The position numbers and the translations under genes were made by a program. A stretch of 22,653 nt of DNA from an uncultured Bacilli bacterium (GTDB lineage Bacteria; Bacillota_I; Bacilli_A; RF39; UBA660), in NCBI GenBank assembly GCA_934162325.1, contig CAKPIH010000016.1, forward strand, positions 1 to 22,653, in the 5' to 3' direction. Under the pieces are notes generated by a model that saw only the letters and a program-made list of their open reading frames with translations, was not told where the DNA came from and did no database searches. Position 1 is the first letter of the stretch; every line of letters begins with the position of its first letter. Of this stretch, positions 7,254 through 15,588 are shown in pieces.

Positions 7254-8510
7254 ATGTTACCATTTAAAAGAGCAAACATCTTATTACCAAAAGATGTAGA
7301 CATGACCAAATGGTCAGTAGTAGCTTGTGACCAATATACAAGTGAACCAGAATATTGGAAAGAAGTAGAGAGTGTAGTAGGTTCTTCACCATCAACTCTA
7401 AATCTAATCTTACCAGAATTATATTTAGAAGAAGAAAATGTTGAAGAAAGAATCAAAAAGATAAATTTAACAATGGAAGACTATTTAAAAGAAAATGTCT
7501 TCCAAGAATATCCCAATACCATGATTTATCTAGAAAGAAAACAAAGTGATGGTAAAGTAAGAGAAGGATTAATGGGAATGGTTGACTTAGAAGACTATTC
7601 TTATGAAAAGGGATCTCAAACATTAATAAGAGCAACTGAAAAAACCGTAATTGAAAGAATACCACCAAGACTAAAAGTAAGAGAAAATGCTCCATTAGAA
7701 TTACCACATATAATGATTCTAATAGATGATGAAAAGAAAAATATTATTGAAAGTTTAAAAAACAAAGTAACAGCTAAAGATATCGTTTACGATTTTGACC
7801 TAATGGAAAATGGAGGTCACATTAAAGGTTATAACTTATCTGATGAAGTAATTAAAGATATTGAAAAAGGATTAGAGGGCCTTATGGATAAAGATTACTT
7901 TGAAAAGAAATATAATGTTAAAGATAAAGGAATACTACTATTTGCAATGGGAGATGGAAATCATTCATTAGCAACTGCTAAAGCAAATTATGAAAACCTA
8001 AAGAAAACAATGAGCAAAGAAGAATATTTAAATAATCCAGCTAGATATGCCTTAGTAGAAATAGTAAACTTACATAGTGAAGCTTTAGAATTCGAACCAA
8101 TACATAGAGTAATATTTAATACAGATGTAAATAACTTAATTGAAGAATTAAATAAATATTATGATATCAATGAAGAAGGAAAAGGGGAATACTTTGAATT
8201 GGTAACAAAAGATTTTGATAAAAAATTATATATTAGTAATCCCAAATCTAATATAGCAGTAGGTTCTATTCAAATGTTCTTAGATGAATACCTAAAAGAT
8301 CATGAAGGAAAACTAGATTATATTCATGGTGATGAAACAACTAGAGGTATGGGCAAAGAAGAAAATAATGTAGCCATTCTATTTGAAGCAATGCCTAAAG
8401 AAGAATTATTTAGAACCGTAATATTAGATGGTGCCTTACCAAGAAAAACATTCTCTATGGGACATAGTTATGATAAGAGATTCTATTTAGAAGCAAGAAA
8501 AATAAAATAA
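7254..8510 (+). CDS. DUF1015 family protein
   Basis: A 418-residue cytoplasmic protein with the family hallmarks: an N-terminal MLPFKRANILLP stretch, WSVVACDQYTSEPEYW (about 20-35) and the conserved GDGNHSLATAK (233-243), whose Asp, His and neighbours look like a catalytic or metal site. DUF1015 proteins are widespread in Clostridia and Bacilli. I know of no settled biochemical role. AAGGAGAG lies before ATG. A TATAAT at 7226-7231 may give it its own promoter, though no convincing -35 is seen. It follows murE by 59 bases without a terminator, so readthrough from murE is likely. Confidence 0.85.
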   Translation: MLPFKRANILLPKDVDMTKWSVVACDQYTSEPEYWKEVESVVGSSPSTLNLILPELYLEEENVEERIKKINLTMEDYLKENVFQEYPNTMIYLERKQSDGKVREGLMGMVDLEDYSYEKGSQTLIRATEKTVIERIPPRLKVRENAPLELPHIMILIDDEKKNIIESLKNKVTAKDIVYDFDLMENGGHIKGYNLSDEVIKDIEKGLEGLMDKDYFEKKYNVKDKGILLFAMGDGNHSLATAKANYENLKKTMSKEEYLNNPARYALVEIVNLHSEALEFEPIHRVIFNTDVNNLIEELNKYYDINEEGKGEYFELVTKDFDKKLYISNPKSNIAVGSIQMFLDEYLKDHEGKLDYIHGDETTRGMGKEENNVAILFEAMPKEELFRTVILDGALPRKTFSMGHSYDKRFYLEARKIK

Positions 8511-8511
8511 T

Positions 8512-8542
8512 AAAATTAACCAAATTTAGGTTAATTTTTTTT
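8512..8542 (+). terminator. Intrinsic terminator of murE-DUF1015
   Basis: AAAATTAACC (8512-8521) pairs perfectly with GGTTAATTTT (8529-8538) around a 7-base loop, followed by more T. Confidence 0.9.
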
Positions 8543-8549
8543 AATTATA

Positions 8550-8558
8550 TGTTATACT
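8550..8558 (+). promoter_or_regulatory. Extended -10 promoter of the 8577 gene
   Basis: TGTTATACT at 8550-8558, an extended -10, 19 bases before the ATG. The -35 region falls in the T-tract of the terminator above and is not convincing. Confidence 0.5.
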
Positions 8559-8576
8559 TATAGTAGGTGATAAAAA

Positions 8577-9296
8577 ATGAAAAAGTTAAATATTTTTTGT
8601 ATAATAATAGGCATAATATGCTTCTTAGTAGCGGGTTACATAGTAGCAGATAAAATATTAGTAACAGAAGATAATAAAATAGAAATAGATGAAGAAAAAG
8701 AACTAAAAGAAATAAATAGTCATTTATCTAAAATAGGTTCTCCTCTTGGTTGGTTAATAGTAAAAGAAGGTATTGATAGTCAAGATGATAATGGTAAATA
8801 TAGTCCTAAATATAATTATAATTACCTAGGAAAATATGAAAATAGACAATTATTTGTTATGGAATATATATTAAGTTATCAAGATAATATAGAAAGTTTT
8901 ACAGTTTTATCAGCAGGAGACCAGTCTGTAGTAGAAGATACTCCTACTAGTGATTTTACTTTATCTTACTTAGATTACAAGATATTTAATAAATACTATA
9001 AAGAATTACTAGGAGAAGATTTTAAAATAACTAAAGGTAAAATGGGTAATACTAAGTATGATAAAGACTATGTTTACTTTGATAATAGACATCCTGGTAG
9101 TAATGGTGTATATGTATCAATGATTACTAGTGATAAAGTAGAATATAAAAAAGGAGAATATATAGCAAATGTTAAAGTTACTTATAGTACTAGACTAGCA
9201 GATATTTTAGATAAAGAAACTAGTGATGGCATAATATCATATACAAAAGATGGCGATAATAATATTATATTAAAATCATTTATATTAAAGAAGTAG
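8577..9296 (+). CDS. Membrane-anchored hypothetical protein
   Basis: 239 residues. A short basic start and one hydrophobic helix (about 6-26, IFCIIIGIICFLVAGYIVAD) without a lipobox or obvious cleavage site suggest an uncleaved anchor. The rest is a soluble, acidic, Tyr/Asp/Lys-rich domain that would face outward. I recognise no domain. AGGTGA precedes ATG. It is a one-gene unit with its own promoter and terminator, and it is followed by the paired-hairpin element at 9319-9379. Confidence 0.75.
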   Translation: MKKLNIFCIIIGIICFLVAGYIVADKILVTEDNKIEIDEEKELKEINSHLSKIGSPLGWLIVKEGIDSQDDNGKYSPKYNYNYLGKYENRQLFVMEYILSYQDNIESFTVLSAGDQSVVEDTPTSDFTLSYLDYKIFNKYYKELLGEDFKITKGKMGNTKYDKDYVYFDNRHPGSNGVYVSMITSDKVEYKKGEYIANVKVTYSTRLADILDKETSDGIISYTKDGDNNIILKSFILKK

Positions 9297-9316
9297 AGAG
9301 TTATCTCTTTTTCTTT
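9295..9316 (+). terminator. Intrinsic terminator of the 8577 gene
   Basis: AGAGA (9295-9299) pairs with TCTCT (9304-9308) around GTTA, followed by TTTTTCTTTT. The same T-tract leads straight into the hairpin pair at 9319. Confidence 0.8.
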
Positions 9317-9318
9317 TG

Positions 9319-9379
9319 CCCTTACAGCCTTAAGTAAATTAAGTCTTTCAGGGAATGACAGAGCCTAAGGTCTCTGTCA
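9319..9379. repeat. Paired-hairpin intergenic element, copy 1
   Basis: Two adjacent hairpins. The first is closed by CCCT (9319-9322) and AGGG (9350-9353), with inner arms AGCCTTAA and TTAAGTCT. The second has perfect outer arms TGACAGAG (9356-9363) and CTCTGTCA (9372-9379). In both, one mismatch (C opposite T on the plus strand, A opposite G on the minus) sits just outside a C-G pair. It is homologous to copy 2 at 15589-15657, sharing GCC.TT, the ATGAYAGAGCCTA block and the preceding TTTTGCC. A promoter for rpsB lies between it and rpsB, so it is not an rpsB leader. Strand and function are unknown. Confidence 0.6.
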
Positions 9380-9411
9380 TAGCACTTTTATTATAAAATT
9401 TATGAAAAATA

Positions 9412-9440
9412 TTTACTTATTTAGCATAATATGGTACTAT
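9412..9440 (+). promoter_or_regulatory. Promoter of rpsB-tsf
   Basis: TTTACT (9412-9417), a 17-base spacer and TACTAT (9435-9440). It leaves a leader of about 107 bases before rpsB. Confidence 0.6.
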
Positions 9441-9480
9441 ATATATGGCTTTTCAAAAAATATACACAAATATTGATTTA

Positions 9481-9514
9481 ATAATCCTAGTGCCTAAATA
9501 GGTGGATATTAAAA
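9481..9514 (+). promoter_or_regulatory. Hairpin in the rpsB leader, possible S2 autoregulatory element
   Basis: AATCC and GGATATT flank an inner CCTA-AA-TAGG helix in the 5' leader of rpsB. Ribosomal protein operons in Firmicutes often carry leaders bound by their own product, which makes this a candidate. I cannot match it to a known S2 leader. Confidence 0.3.
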
Positions 9515-9554
9515 AAGAGATATTTGGAAGCAAAACGAAAGGAGAGTGTTTAAT

Positions 9555-10481
9555 ATGACAGTAGTATCTATGAGCTATTTGTTAGAAGCAGGAGTTCACT
9601 TTGGTCATCAAACTAAAAGATGGAATCCTAAAATGAAAGAGTATATTTATAACTCTAGAGATGATATTTATATCATTGACTTACAAAAAACTGTTGCTAA
9701 AATGGAAGAAGCATATGAAGCATTAAATAAAATAGCAGCAGAAGGAGGTAAAGTTCTATATGTAGGAACTAAAAAACAAGCCCAAGAAGTATGTAAAGAA
9801 GAAGCAGAAAGAAGTAACATGTATTACATGACTGAAAGATGGTTAGGAGGAACATTAACAAACTTCAAAACTATCAGAAGAAGAGTAAATCGTCTAGAAG
9901 AAATCGAAAAAATGGAAAAAGATGGTACATTTGATAGATTACCTAAGAAAGAAGTAGTAGGACTTAAGAAAGAATACGAAAAATTAAATAAAAACTTATG
10001 TGGTATTAGAGAAATGACTAAATTACCACAAGCAATCATTATTGTAGATTCAACTAAAGAATATAATGCAATAAGAGAAGCTAAAAAATTAGGTATTCCA
10101 GTATTTGGTCTAATTGACACTAACTGTGATCCAGACGATGTAGATTATGTACTTCCAGGAAATGATGATGCTGTAAGAAGTATCAAAGTAGTACTTGGTT
10201 CATTAACAAATGCTATTATTGAAGCAAATGGTGGAACTATTATTGATTATGTAAGTGAAGATGATAAAAAGCCTGTTAAAGAAAAAACTTTTGCTAAAAA
10301 AGATAAAAAAGAAGTAAAAGAAACTAAAGAAGTTACTGAAAAAGAAGAAATCAAAGAAGAAAAGCCAGAATTAGATTTAAATATCTTAACAGTAGCAGAA
10401 CTTAGAGATTTAGCTAAGAAAAAAGAAATCAAAGGCTATTCAAAAATGAAAAAAGAAGAATTAATTGAAAATTTAAAATAA
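9555..10481 (+). CDS. rpsB: Ribosomal protein uS2 with a C-terminal Rho_N/SAP-like extension
   Basis: uS2 binds 16S rRNA at the neck of the 30S subunit. The core (about residues 1-235) is typical, opening SMSYLLEAGVHFGHQTKRW and including the conserved NPKM and RWLGGTLTNF segments. Beyond it are a Lys/Glu linker and a final ~31-residue module, LTVAELRDLAKKKEIKGYSK followed by MKKEELIENLK, which matches the Rho_N/SAP-like helix pattern (PF07498 type) seen in transcription factor Rho and nucleic-acid-binding proteins. At 308 residues it is longer than the ~240-250 of most bacterial S2. I chose ATG 9555 over GTG 9546 because AAAGGAGAG lies eight bases before it and the GTG sits within that site. 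tsf follows 11 bases later. Confidence 0.96.
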   Translation: MTVVSMSYLLEAGVHFGHQTKRWNPKMKEYIYNSRDDIYIIDLQKTVAKMEEAYEALNKIAAEGGKVLYVGTKKQAQEVCKEEAERSNMYYMTERWLGGTLTNFKTIRRRVNRLEEIEKMEKDGTFDRLPKKEVVGLKKEYEKLNKNLCGIREMTKLPQAIIIVDSTKEYNAIREAKKLGIPVFGLIDTNCDPDDVDYVLPGNDDAVRSIKVVLGSLTNAIIEANGGTIIDYVSEDDKKPVKEKTFAKKDKKEVKETKEVTEKEEIKEEKPELDLNILTVAELRDLAKKKEIKGYSKMKKEELIENLK

Positions 10482-10492
10482 GGAGGAATACT

Positions 10493-11365
10493 ATGATTAC
10501 TGCAAATATGGTAAAAGAGTTAAGAGAAGCAACAGGAGCAGGAATGCTAGATTGTAAAAAAGCTCTTACTGAAACAAATGGTAATATGGAAGAAGCAATT
10601 ACTTGGCTTAGAGAAAAAGGAATTTCTAAAGCTGCTAAAAAGCAAACAAGAATTGCTGCTGAAGGATTAGCTAAGGCTAAAGTAGAAGGAAATAAAGCTG
10701 TTATCGTTGAAGTAAATTCAGAAACAGACTTTGTTGCTAAAAATCCAGAATTTACTGGATTAGTAGATTTAATTGCTACTGCAATTTTAAGTAGTAATGT
10801 AAAAACAGTTGAAGAAGTAATGAAATTAGAAGTAGAAGGTAATACTATTGAAAATATTATTATTGACAAAACTGCTACTATTGGAGAAAAATTATCATTT
10901 AGAAGATTTGAACTAGTAGAAAAAGAAGATAATCAAGTATTTGGCACTTATTCACATATGGGTGGAAAAATTGTTACATTAGCAGTTCTAGAAGGAACTG
11001 ATGAAGAAGTAGCAAAAGACGTTGCTATGCAAATAGCGGCTATGAGACCACTATATTTAGATAAAGATTCAGTACCTACTGAAAGAGTAGAAAAAGAAAG
11101 AGAAATCTTAACTGAACAAGCAGAGAATGAAGGACTAGATGCTAATAAATTACCTATGATTGTAAATGGAAGATTAAATAAATTCTATGAAGAAGTATGT
11201 TTATTAGATCAAGGTTTTGTAAAAGAAAACAAAATGAAAGTATCTAAATATGTAGAAAGCAAAAATATGAAAGTATTATCTTTCGCAAGATACGAAGTTG
11301 GCGAAGGTATGGAAAAAAGAGAAGAAAACTTTGCTGACGAAGTTGCAAAACAAATGAATGCATAA
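10493..11365 (+). CDS. tsf: Translation elongation factor Ts
   Basis: EF-Ts is the nucleotide exchange factor that reloads EF-Tu with GTP. The 290 residues show the N-terminal UBA-like module (MVKELREATGAGMLDCKKAL), then IAAEGLA and the EF-Tu-contacting TDFVAKN, the core subdomains, and the C-terminal module ending FADEVAKQMNA. Length is normal for Firmicutes. AGGAGG lies before ATG. It forms the standard two-gene operon with rpsB and ends in a hairpin terminator. Confidence 0.97.
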   Translation: MITANMVKELREATGAGMLDCKKALTETNGNMEEAITWLREKGISKAAKKQTRIAAEGLAKAKVEGNKAVIVEVNSETDFVAKNPEFTGLVDLIATAILSSNVKTVEEVMKLEVEGNTIENIIIDKTATIGEKLSFRRFELVEKEDNQVFGTYSHMGGKIVTLAVLEGTDEEVAKDVAMQIAAMRPLYLDKDSVPTERVEKEREILTEQAENEGLDANKLPMIVNGRLNKFYEEVCLLDQGFVKENKMKVSKYVESKNMKVLSFARYEVGEGMEKREENFADEVAKQMNA

Positions 11366-11371
11366 AATTAG

Positions 11372-11418
11372 AGACTGTCAGGAAATTTAAACAATTAATT
11401 TCTTAGCAGTCTTTTTAA
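11372..11418 (+). terminator. Intrinsic terminator of rpsB-tsf
   Basis: AGACTG (11372-11377) pairs with CAGTCT (11407-11412), with inner A/T-rich pairing (GGAAATT with AATTTCT), followed by TTTTTAATT. Confidence 0.8.
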
Positions 11419-11464
11419 TTATGTAACAAAATAATATTAAGTGAATCTTAAGTTTTTATTATAT

Positions 11465-11500
11465 AAAAAAATCGATTAGAATTTCTAATCGACTTTTTTT
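11465..11500. terminator. Bidirectional terminator between tsf and the DUF5684-like gene
   Basis: TCGATTAG (11472-11479) pairs with CTAATCGA (11485-11492). A-rich DNA on the left gives a U-tract to minus-strand transcripts, and TTTTTTT on the right gives one to plus-strand transcripts. The minus-strand stop codon is inside the hairpin. Confidence 0.85.
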
Positions 11501-12030
11501 CCACAATTATCACAAAATTTAGCATTAGGTTTTAATTTAACTCCACATCCTAAACAATATTTTTCAGTATTTGTATTTTCAGAACCAAAAGGACCATTAG
11601 GACTAACAGAAATAGCATTATCGAATTGATAACTATTAGATAAACCTAGTACCATTGCAACAATTGGAGCAAATAAAGTTCCTAAAATAGCAATTGGCAC
11701 ATGATTTTGTTTCATCTTCTTACCAATATTCCAGAAGATAAAGAATCTAGTTACTAAGGTTGCAATATTAGCAACATAATCAAGACCATTAATTTTTAAC
11801 ATGCCAAGAATAGTGCCAGATATAGCAATAAGGAAATACCACCAATTAAGTCCAGATATTTCTACAAGCACATATGTGTTATAAAATGGAATAATCGCTT
11901 CCCATCCTTGTTTTCCTGCTTTTTTAAACAATTTCCAAAGTCCAATAACATAAACTGCATATAATGCTATAACCAAAAGCAATATAAATACAGAGCCTCC
12001 TAATAACATAGCTATAAAATAACTAACCAT
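11485..12030 (-). CDS. DUF5684-like membrane protein with C-terminal zinc ribbon
   Basis: 181 residues. The first helix (about 8-30) is followed by LWKLFKKAGKQGWEAIIPFYNTYVLVEISG, the typical DUF5684 signature, and then about three more membrane helices to ~130. After a polar linker the C terminus carries CLGCG and CDNCG, a four-Cys zinc-ribbon domain of the kind found at the ends of small Firmicute membrane proteins. Function is not established for the family. AAAGGAG lies before ATG. It is transcribed alone, divergent from the PBP gene and convergent with tsf. Confidence 0.82.
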   Translation of the reverse strand: MVSYFIAMLLGGSVFILLLVIALYAVYVIGLWKLFKKAGKQGWEAIIPFYNTYVLVEISGLNWWYFLIAISGTILGMLKINGLDYVANIATLVTRFFIFWNIGKKMKQNHVPIAILGTLFAPIVAMVLGLSNSYQFDNAISVSPNGPFGSENTNTEKYCLGCGVKLKPNAKFCDNCGKKVD

Positions 12031-12208
12031 ATCTTACTCCTTTCATTATTAATATATCAAAAAAATAAAATAATTACAATAACAAACCAAATATTTATTA
12101 AATTTTTAATAAAAAGAAAATATACCAATATGTAAAAAGACATAAAATAAAACTGTTTTTAAGAATTAAATTGTTTATTCAAGAATACTCTTTAGTAGGG
12201 TGATATCA

Positions 12209-14116
12209 TTGTTTAGTAAGAATATACATAAAAGAATTAAAATAGTATTACTAATAGTAATAATAGTATTTATAATAATAATAGCTAAAGTATTTTATAT
12301 AGAAGTAATAGATTATAAGAAACTTAATAAATTAGCTAATGGATTATGGAGTAGAAATTTACCAATAGAAGCCGATAGAGGTAAGATATATACCATAGAT
12401 GGTGAATTATTAGCAGGTAATGTAACAACTACGTCATTAGTATTTATTCCTAATCAAATAAAAGATAAAAACTTAGTAGCAGAGCAAATAAGTAAAGTAC
12501 TAGGAGTTTCTAAAGAAGATATTGAAAAACATATATATAAGAAGACAATGATGGAGAGAGTACATCCTGAAGGCAGAAGACTCTCCTACGATATAGCAGA
12601 TCAAATAAATAGTTTTCATTTTGATGGAGTATATCTTTTAAAGGAATCTAAAAGAGAATATACCAATAATGAAATGTTATCTCATGTTTTAGGTTATGTT
12701 GGTATAGATAATCAAGGCCTTAGTGGTTTAGAACTTCAGTATGATGATATCTTAACAGGAGAATATGGAGGAGTACAATACTTTTCTGATGCTAAAGGTA
12801 ATAATTTAAATAGAAATTCCGTATATGTAGAACCAGAAGATGGGTTAGATATATATTTAACAGTTAATTATGAATTACAATCATCTATTGAAAGAGAACT
12901 AGATAATATTGTAACTAAATATAATCCAGAAGGAGCATGGGCATTAGCTATGGATCCTAATACAGGAGAAATACTTGGTATGAGTTCTAGACCTAATTTT
13001 AATCCTAATAATTATAAGAATTATAGTACTGAAGTAATAAATAGAAATATGGCTATATGGGCAAGTTATGAGCCAGGTAGTACTTTCAAAATATTAACAG
13101 TGAGTGCAGCAGTTAATGAAGGTAAGGTAGATTTACTTAAAGATACTTTTTATGATGGTGGTTTTGTTAATGTTGATGGAGCTAGGATTAAGTGCTGGAA
13201 GGCTGGTGGACATGGAGCCCAAACTTTCTTAGAGGTTGTTCAAAATTCATGTAATCCTGGCTTTGTAGAATTAGGCCGAAGATTAGGAAAAGAAACATTA
13301 TTTGATTATATAAATAAATTTGGATATGGTAAAAAAACAGGTATAGATTTAAATGGAGAAAGTTCAGGAATACTATTCAATTTAGATAAAGTAGGGTCAG
13401 TAGAACTAGCTACTACTGCCTTTGGTCAAGGAGTTAGTGTTACCGCTATTCAACAAGTAGCAGCAGTCTCCGCAGCAATTAATGGAGGTACATTATATAA
13501 ACCTTATATTGTTAAGAGAATTACTGAACATGAAACAGGCCAAATTATTAAAGAAATAGAACCTACTAAAGTAAGAGAAAATATTGTTACTAAAGAAACA
13601 AGTGAAAAAGTAAGAATGACACTTGAGTCAGTAGTATCATTAGGTACTGGTAGGAATGCCTATATAGATGGCTACCGAGTAGGAGGAAAGACTGGTACTG
13701 CTCAAAAGGTTAATAATGGTGTTTATATGCATGGTAATTATATAGTATCCTTTATTGGCTTTATGCCTGCTAATGATCCTAAAGTAGTAGTATATCTAGC
13801 CATAGATAATCCTAAGGGTGTAACCCAGTATGGAGGCACAGTTAGTGCTCCTATAGTAAAAAATATCCTAGAAGATGCTATATCAGCCTTAAATATTAAA
13901 AAACAAGAAGGTGGAACCGATAAAAAGTATCAGTGGTATGACCAAAAATATTATACTGTAGAAGATGTTGTAGGCTTAACTAAAAAAGAAGCAGCTAGTA
14001 AACTAAAATCTTTTACTATAGAGTATAGTGGCAGTGGAGATAAAGTAATTAATCAGTCTCCAGAAGCAGGAAGTAGAATACCAGAATACTCTAGTATTAG
14101 ATTATACTTAGGTTAA
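12209..14116 (+). CDS. Class B penicillin-binding protein (FtsI/PBP2B/SpoVD type) with one PASTA domain
   Basis: A peptidoglycan transpeptidase of the division or elongation machinery, working with an SEDS polymerase such as the FtsW encoded downstream. The 635 residues have an N-terminal membrane helix (about 9-30), a dimerisation region with ADRGKIYTIDG, and a transpeptidase domain with the SxxK motif STFK (Ser291), SCN (347-349) and KTG (494-496). A single PASTA domain follows (about 577-635, with VVGLTKKEA and INQSPEAGS). I chose TTG at 12209, since the in-frame GTG at 12200 lies inside the AGGGTGAT ribosome site. ftsW uses the same AGGTGATATC-TTG arrangement. mraY downstream supports a division role. 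Confidence 0.92.
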   Translation: MFSKNIHKRIKIVLLIVIIVFIIIIAKVFYIEVIDYKKLNKLANGLWSRNLPIEADRGKIYTIDGELLAGNVTTTSLVFIPNQIKDKNLVAEQISKVLGVSKEDIEKHIYKKTMMERVHPEGRRLSYDIADQINSFHFDGVYLLKESKREYTNNEMLSHVLGYVGIDNQGLSGLELQYDDILTGEYGGVQYFSDAKGNNLNRNSVYVEPEDGLDIYLTVNYELQSSIERELDNIVTKYNPEGAWALAMDPNTGEILGMSSRPNFNPNNYKNYSTEVINRNMAIWASYEPGSTFKILTVSAAVNEGKVDLLKDTFYDGGFVNVDGARIKCWKAGGHGAQTFLEVVQNSCNPGFVELGRRLGKETLFDYINKFGYGKKTGIDLNGESSGILFNLDKVGSVELATTAFGQGVSVTAIQQVAAVSAAINGGTLYKPYIVKRITEHETGQIIKEIEPTKVRENIVTKETSEKVRMTLESVVSLGTGRNAYIDGYRVGGKTGTAQKVNNGVYMHGNYIVSFIGFMPANDPKVVVYLAIDNPKGVTQYGGTVSAPIVKNILEDAISALNIKKQEGGTDKKYQWYDQKYYTVEDVVGLTKKEAASKLKSFTIEYSGSGDKVINQSPEAGSRIPEYSSIRLYLG

Positions 14117-14117
14117 T

Positions 14118-14146
14118 TTGCATTTTTATTACTTTTGTGCTATAAT
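14118..14146 (+). promoter_or_regulatory. Promoter between the PBP gene and the kinase-like fragment
   Basis: TTGCAT at 14118-14123, a 17-base spacer and TATAAT around 14140-14146, with TG just before the -10. It begins right after the PBP stop codon and lies inside the first codons of the open frame at 14118, which argues against that frame's ATG as the true start. Confidence 0.65.
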
Positions 14147-14159
14147 AGCGGCATCAAAA

Positions 14160-14471
14160 GAGGGGGAATTATTTAAATATCCTTATTATGGTAAAGAAAA
14201 ATTACTAAAGAAATTACATCGTACTGATGGAATAATATTTGCTAATAAATTATATACAATAGAAGCATTAAATGCTAATAAAGATAGTATGCCTAGTAAT
14301 TTTGTATTACCCGAATCTTTAGTATCTATTAATAAAAAGATAGAAGCCTTCACTATGAAGTATATAAAAGGAATAAACTTAAGTGTTATACTAAATAATC
14401 CTGATATTACTTATGAAGAGAAGATTCATTATCTAAAGAGCATTGGTAGAATACTATATAAAAAGAAGTAA
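14160..14471 (+). pseudogene. Fragment of a protein-kinase-like gene
   Basis: The frame reads KEGELFKYPYYGKEKLLKK, then FVLPESLVSINKKIEAFTMK, YIKGINLSVIL and KIHYLKSIGRIL, and stops at RILYKKK. I read it as the N-lobe and hinge region of a kinase-like fold; longer relatives in gut Firmicutes continue from the IGxIL helix into a C-lobe. No C-lobe codons appear in any frame after 14471. At the 5' end the only in-frame ATG (14118) overlaps a good promoter, and no start codon follows the AGGGGG site at 14161. Both ends therefore look lost. It could still be a short expressed protein with an unusual start. Family call is tentative. Confidence 0.5.
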
Positions 14472-14534
14472 ATATCTTTACACTACTAATGTAAAATAAA
14501 GTAAAAAGATATATTTATTTAAATATATATGTGA

Positions 14535-14540
14535 TATAAT
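14535..14540 (+). promoter_or_regulatory. Probable -10 box of the mraY promoter
   Basis: Perfect TATAAT preceded by TGTGA, 23 bases before the mraY ATG. No clear -35. An ATATCTTT...AAAGATAT inverted repeat (14472-14512) lies just upstream and may end transcripts from the fragment. Confidence 0.45.
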
Positions 14541-14563
14541 ATATCTAGAAGAGGAGTGGGATA

Positions 14564-15556
14564 ATGTTAACATTAACTAAATCATTATTTGCCTTAATGT
14601 TGGGCTTTATAGGAGCTACAATATTCGGATTAATCATTATACCATTTTTAAAAAAACTAAAAGCAGGACAAAATATCAATATATATGTAGAAGCTCATAG
14701 GAATAAAGCAGGAACTCCTACTATGGGAGGATTAATCTTTATAATTCCTACATTTGCTATAACATTATTTCTATTATTGACTGGTAAGATAGAATATTCA
14801 GTAAACCTAGTTATAGTATTATTTGTATTCTTATCATATGGATTAATAGGATTCTTAGATGACTTTATAAGTTTAAGAAGAAAGACAAATAAAGGACTTA
14901 CACAATTTCAAAAGATATTACTTCAGTTAATAGTAGCTTTAGTATTCTATGTATTGTTTAGACAATATACAGCGGGAGATTCTTATTTAAGAATATCAGC
15001 TTTAGGTATTGATTGGAACTTAGGTTGGTTCTATGGAGTATTCATCTTATTTTTATTAGTGGGTTCATCTAATGCTGTTAACTTAACTGATGGATTAGAT
15101 GGTTTAGCAGGAGGATTATCTGCAATTGCTTTCTTAGCTTTCGGTTTAATTGCTATGGGTAGTTGGTGGATTGAAGGTAATAGCGATATGGGTATCTTTT
15201 GCTTTATACTAATGGGAAGTATTATGGGCTTTCTGGTATATAATTCAAATCCAGCTAAAGTATTTATGGGTGATACTGGTAGTTTAACCCTTGGAGCTAC
15301 AATGGCTACGATAGCTATTTTAACATCGCATGAATTATCACTAGCGGTAATAGGAGGAGTATTTGTAATAGAAACATTAACTGTTATTATTCAGATATCT
15401 TCAGTTGTATTATTAAAAAGAAGAGTATTTTTAATGACTCCTATCCATCATCATTTTGAAAGATTAGGATGGAGAGAGAATGATATTGTTAAATTATTCT
15501 GGATAGCAGGTTTTATATTAAGCTTATGTGCTTTAATATATGGAGTATGGTTATAA
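14564..15556 (+). CDS. mraY: Phospho-MurNAc-pentapeptide transferase MraY
   Basis: MraY makes lipid I by moving phospho-MurNAc-pentapeptide onto undecaprenyl phosphate in the membrane. It has 330 residues and about ten membrane helices. Diagnostic motifs are GTPTMGG (50-56), the Asp pair LDD (98-100), NLTDGLDGLAGG (173-184), FMGDTGS (234-240) and the C-terminal MTPIHHHFERLGW (His295-297). GAGGAG precedes ATG. It keeps its place downstream of the PBP gene as in dcw clusters, but murD is missing before ftsW. It ends in its own terminator. Confidence 0.97.
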   Translation: MLTLTKSLFALMLGFIGATIFGLIIIPFLKKLKAGQNINIYVEAHRNKAGTPTMGGLIFIIPTFAITLFLLLTGKIEYSVNLVIVLFVFLSYGLIGFLDDFISLRRKTNKGLTQFQKILLQLIVALVFYVLFRQYTAGDSYLRISALGIDWNLGWFYGVFILFLLVGSSNAVNLTDGLDGLAGGLSAIAFLAFGLIAMGSWWIEGNSDMGIFCFILMGSIMGFLVYNSNPAKVFMGDTGSLTLGATMATIAILTSHELSLAVIGGVFVIETLTVIIQISSVVLLKRRVFLMTPIHHHFERLGWRENDIVKLFWIAGFILSLCALIYGVWL

Positions 15557-15557
15557 T

Positions 15558-15587
15558 AAGATTACTTTTTAGTAGTCTTTTCTTTTT
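15558..15587 (+). terminator. Intrinsic terminator of mraY
   Basis: AAGATTACT (15558-15566) pairs with AGTAGTCTT (15571-15579) around TTTT, one G-U pair, then TTCTTTTT. It passes directly into the hairpin pair at 15589, as the terminator at 9295 does for copy 1. Confidence 0.85.
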
Positions 15588-15588
15588 G

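Noticed and set aside
9319..9379. Reading copy 1 of the hairpin element as an rpsB leader or attenuator
   Set aside because: A promoter lies between it and rpsB, and a homologous copy occurs after mraY.
9546..9554. GTG start for rpsB at 9546
   Set aside because: It lies inside the ribosome-binding site; ATG 9555 has proper spacing and the usual S2 N terminus.
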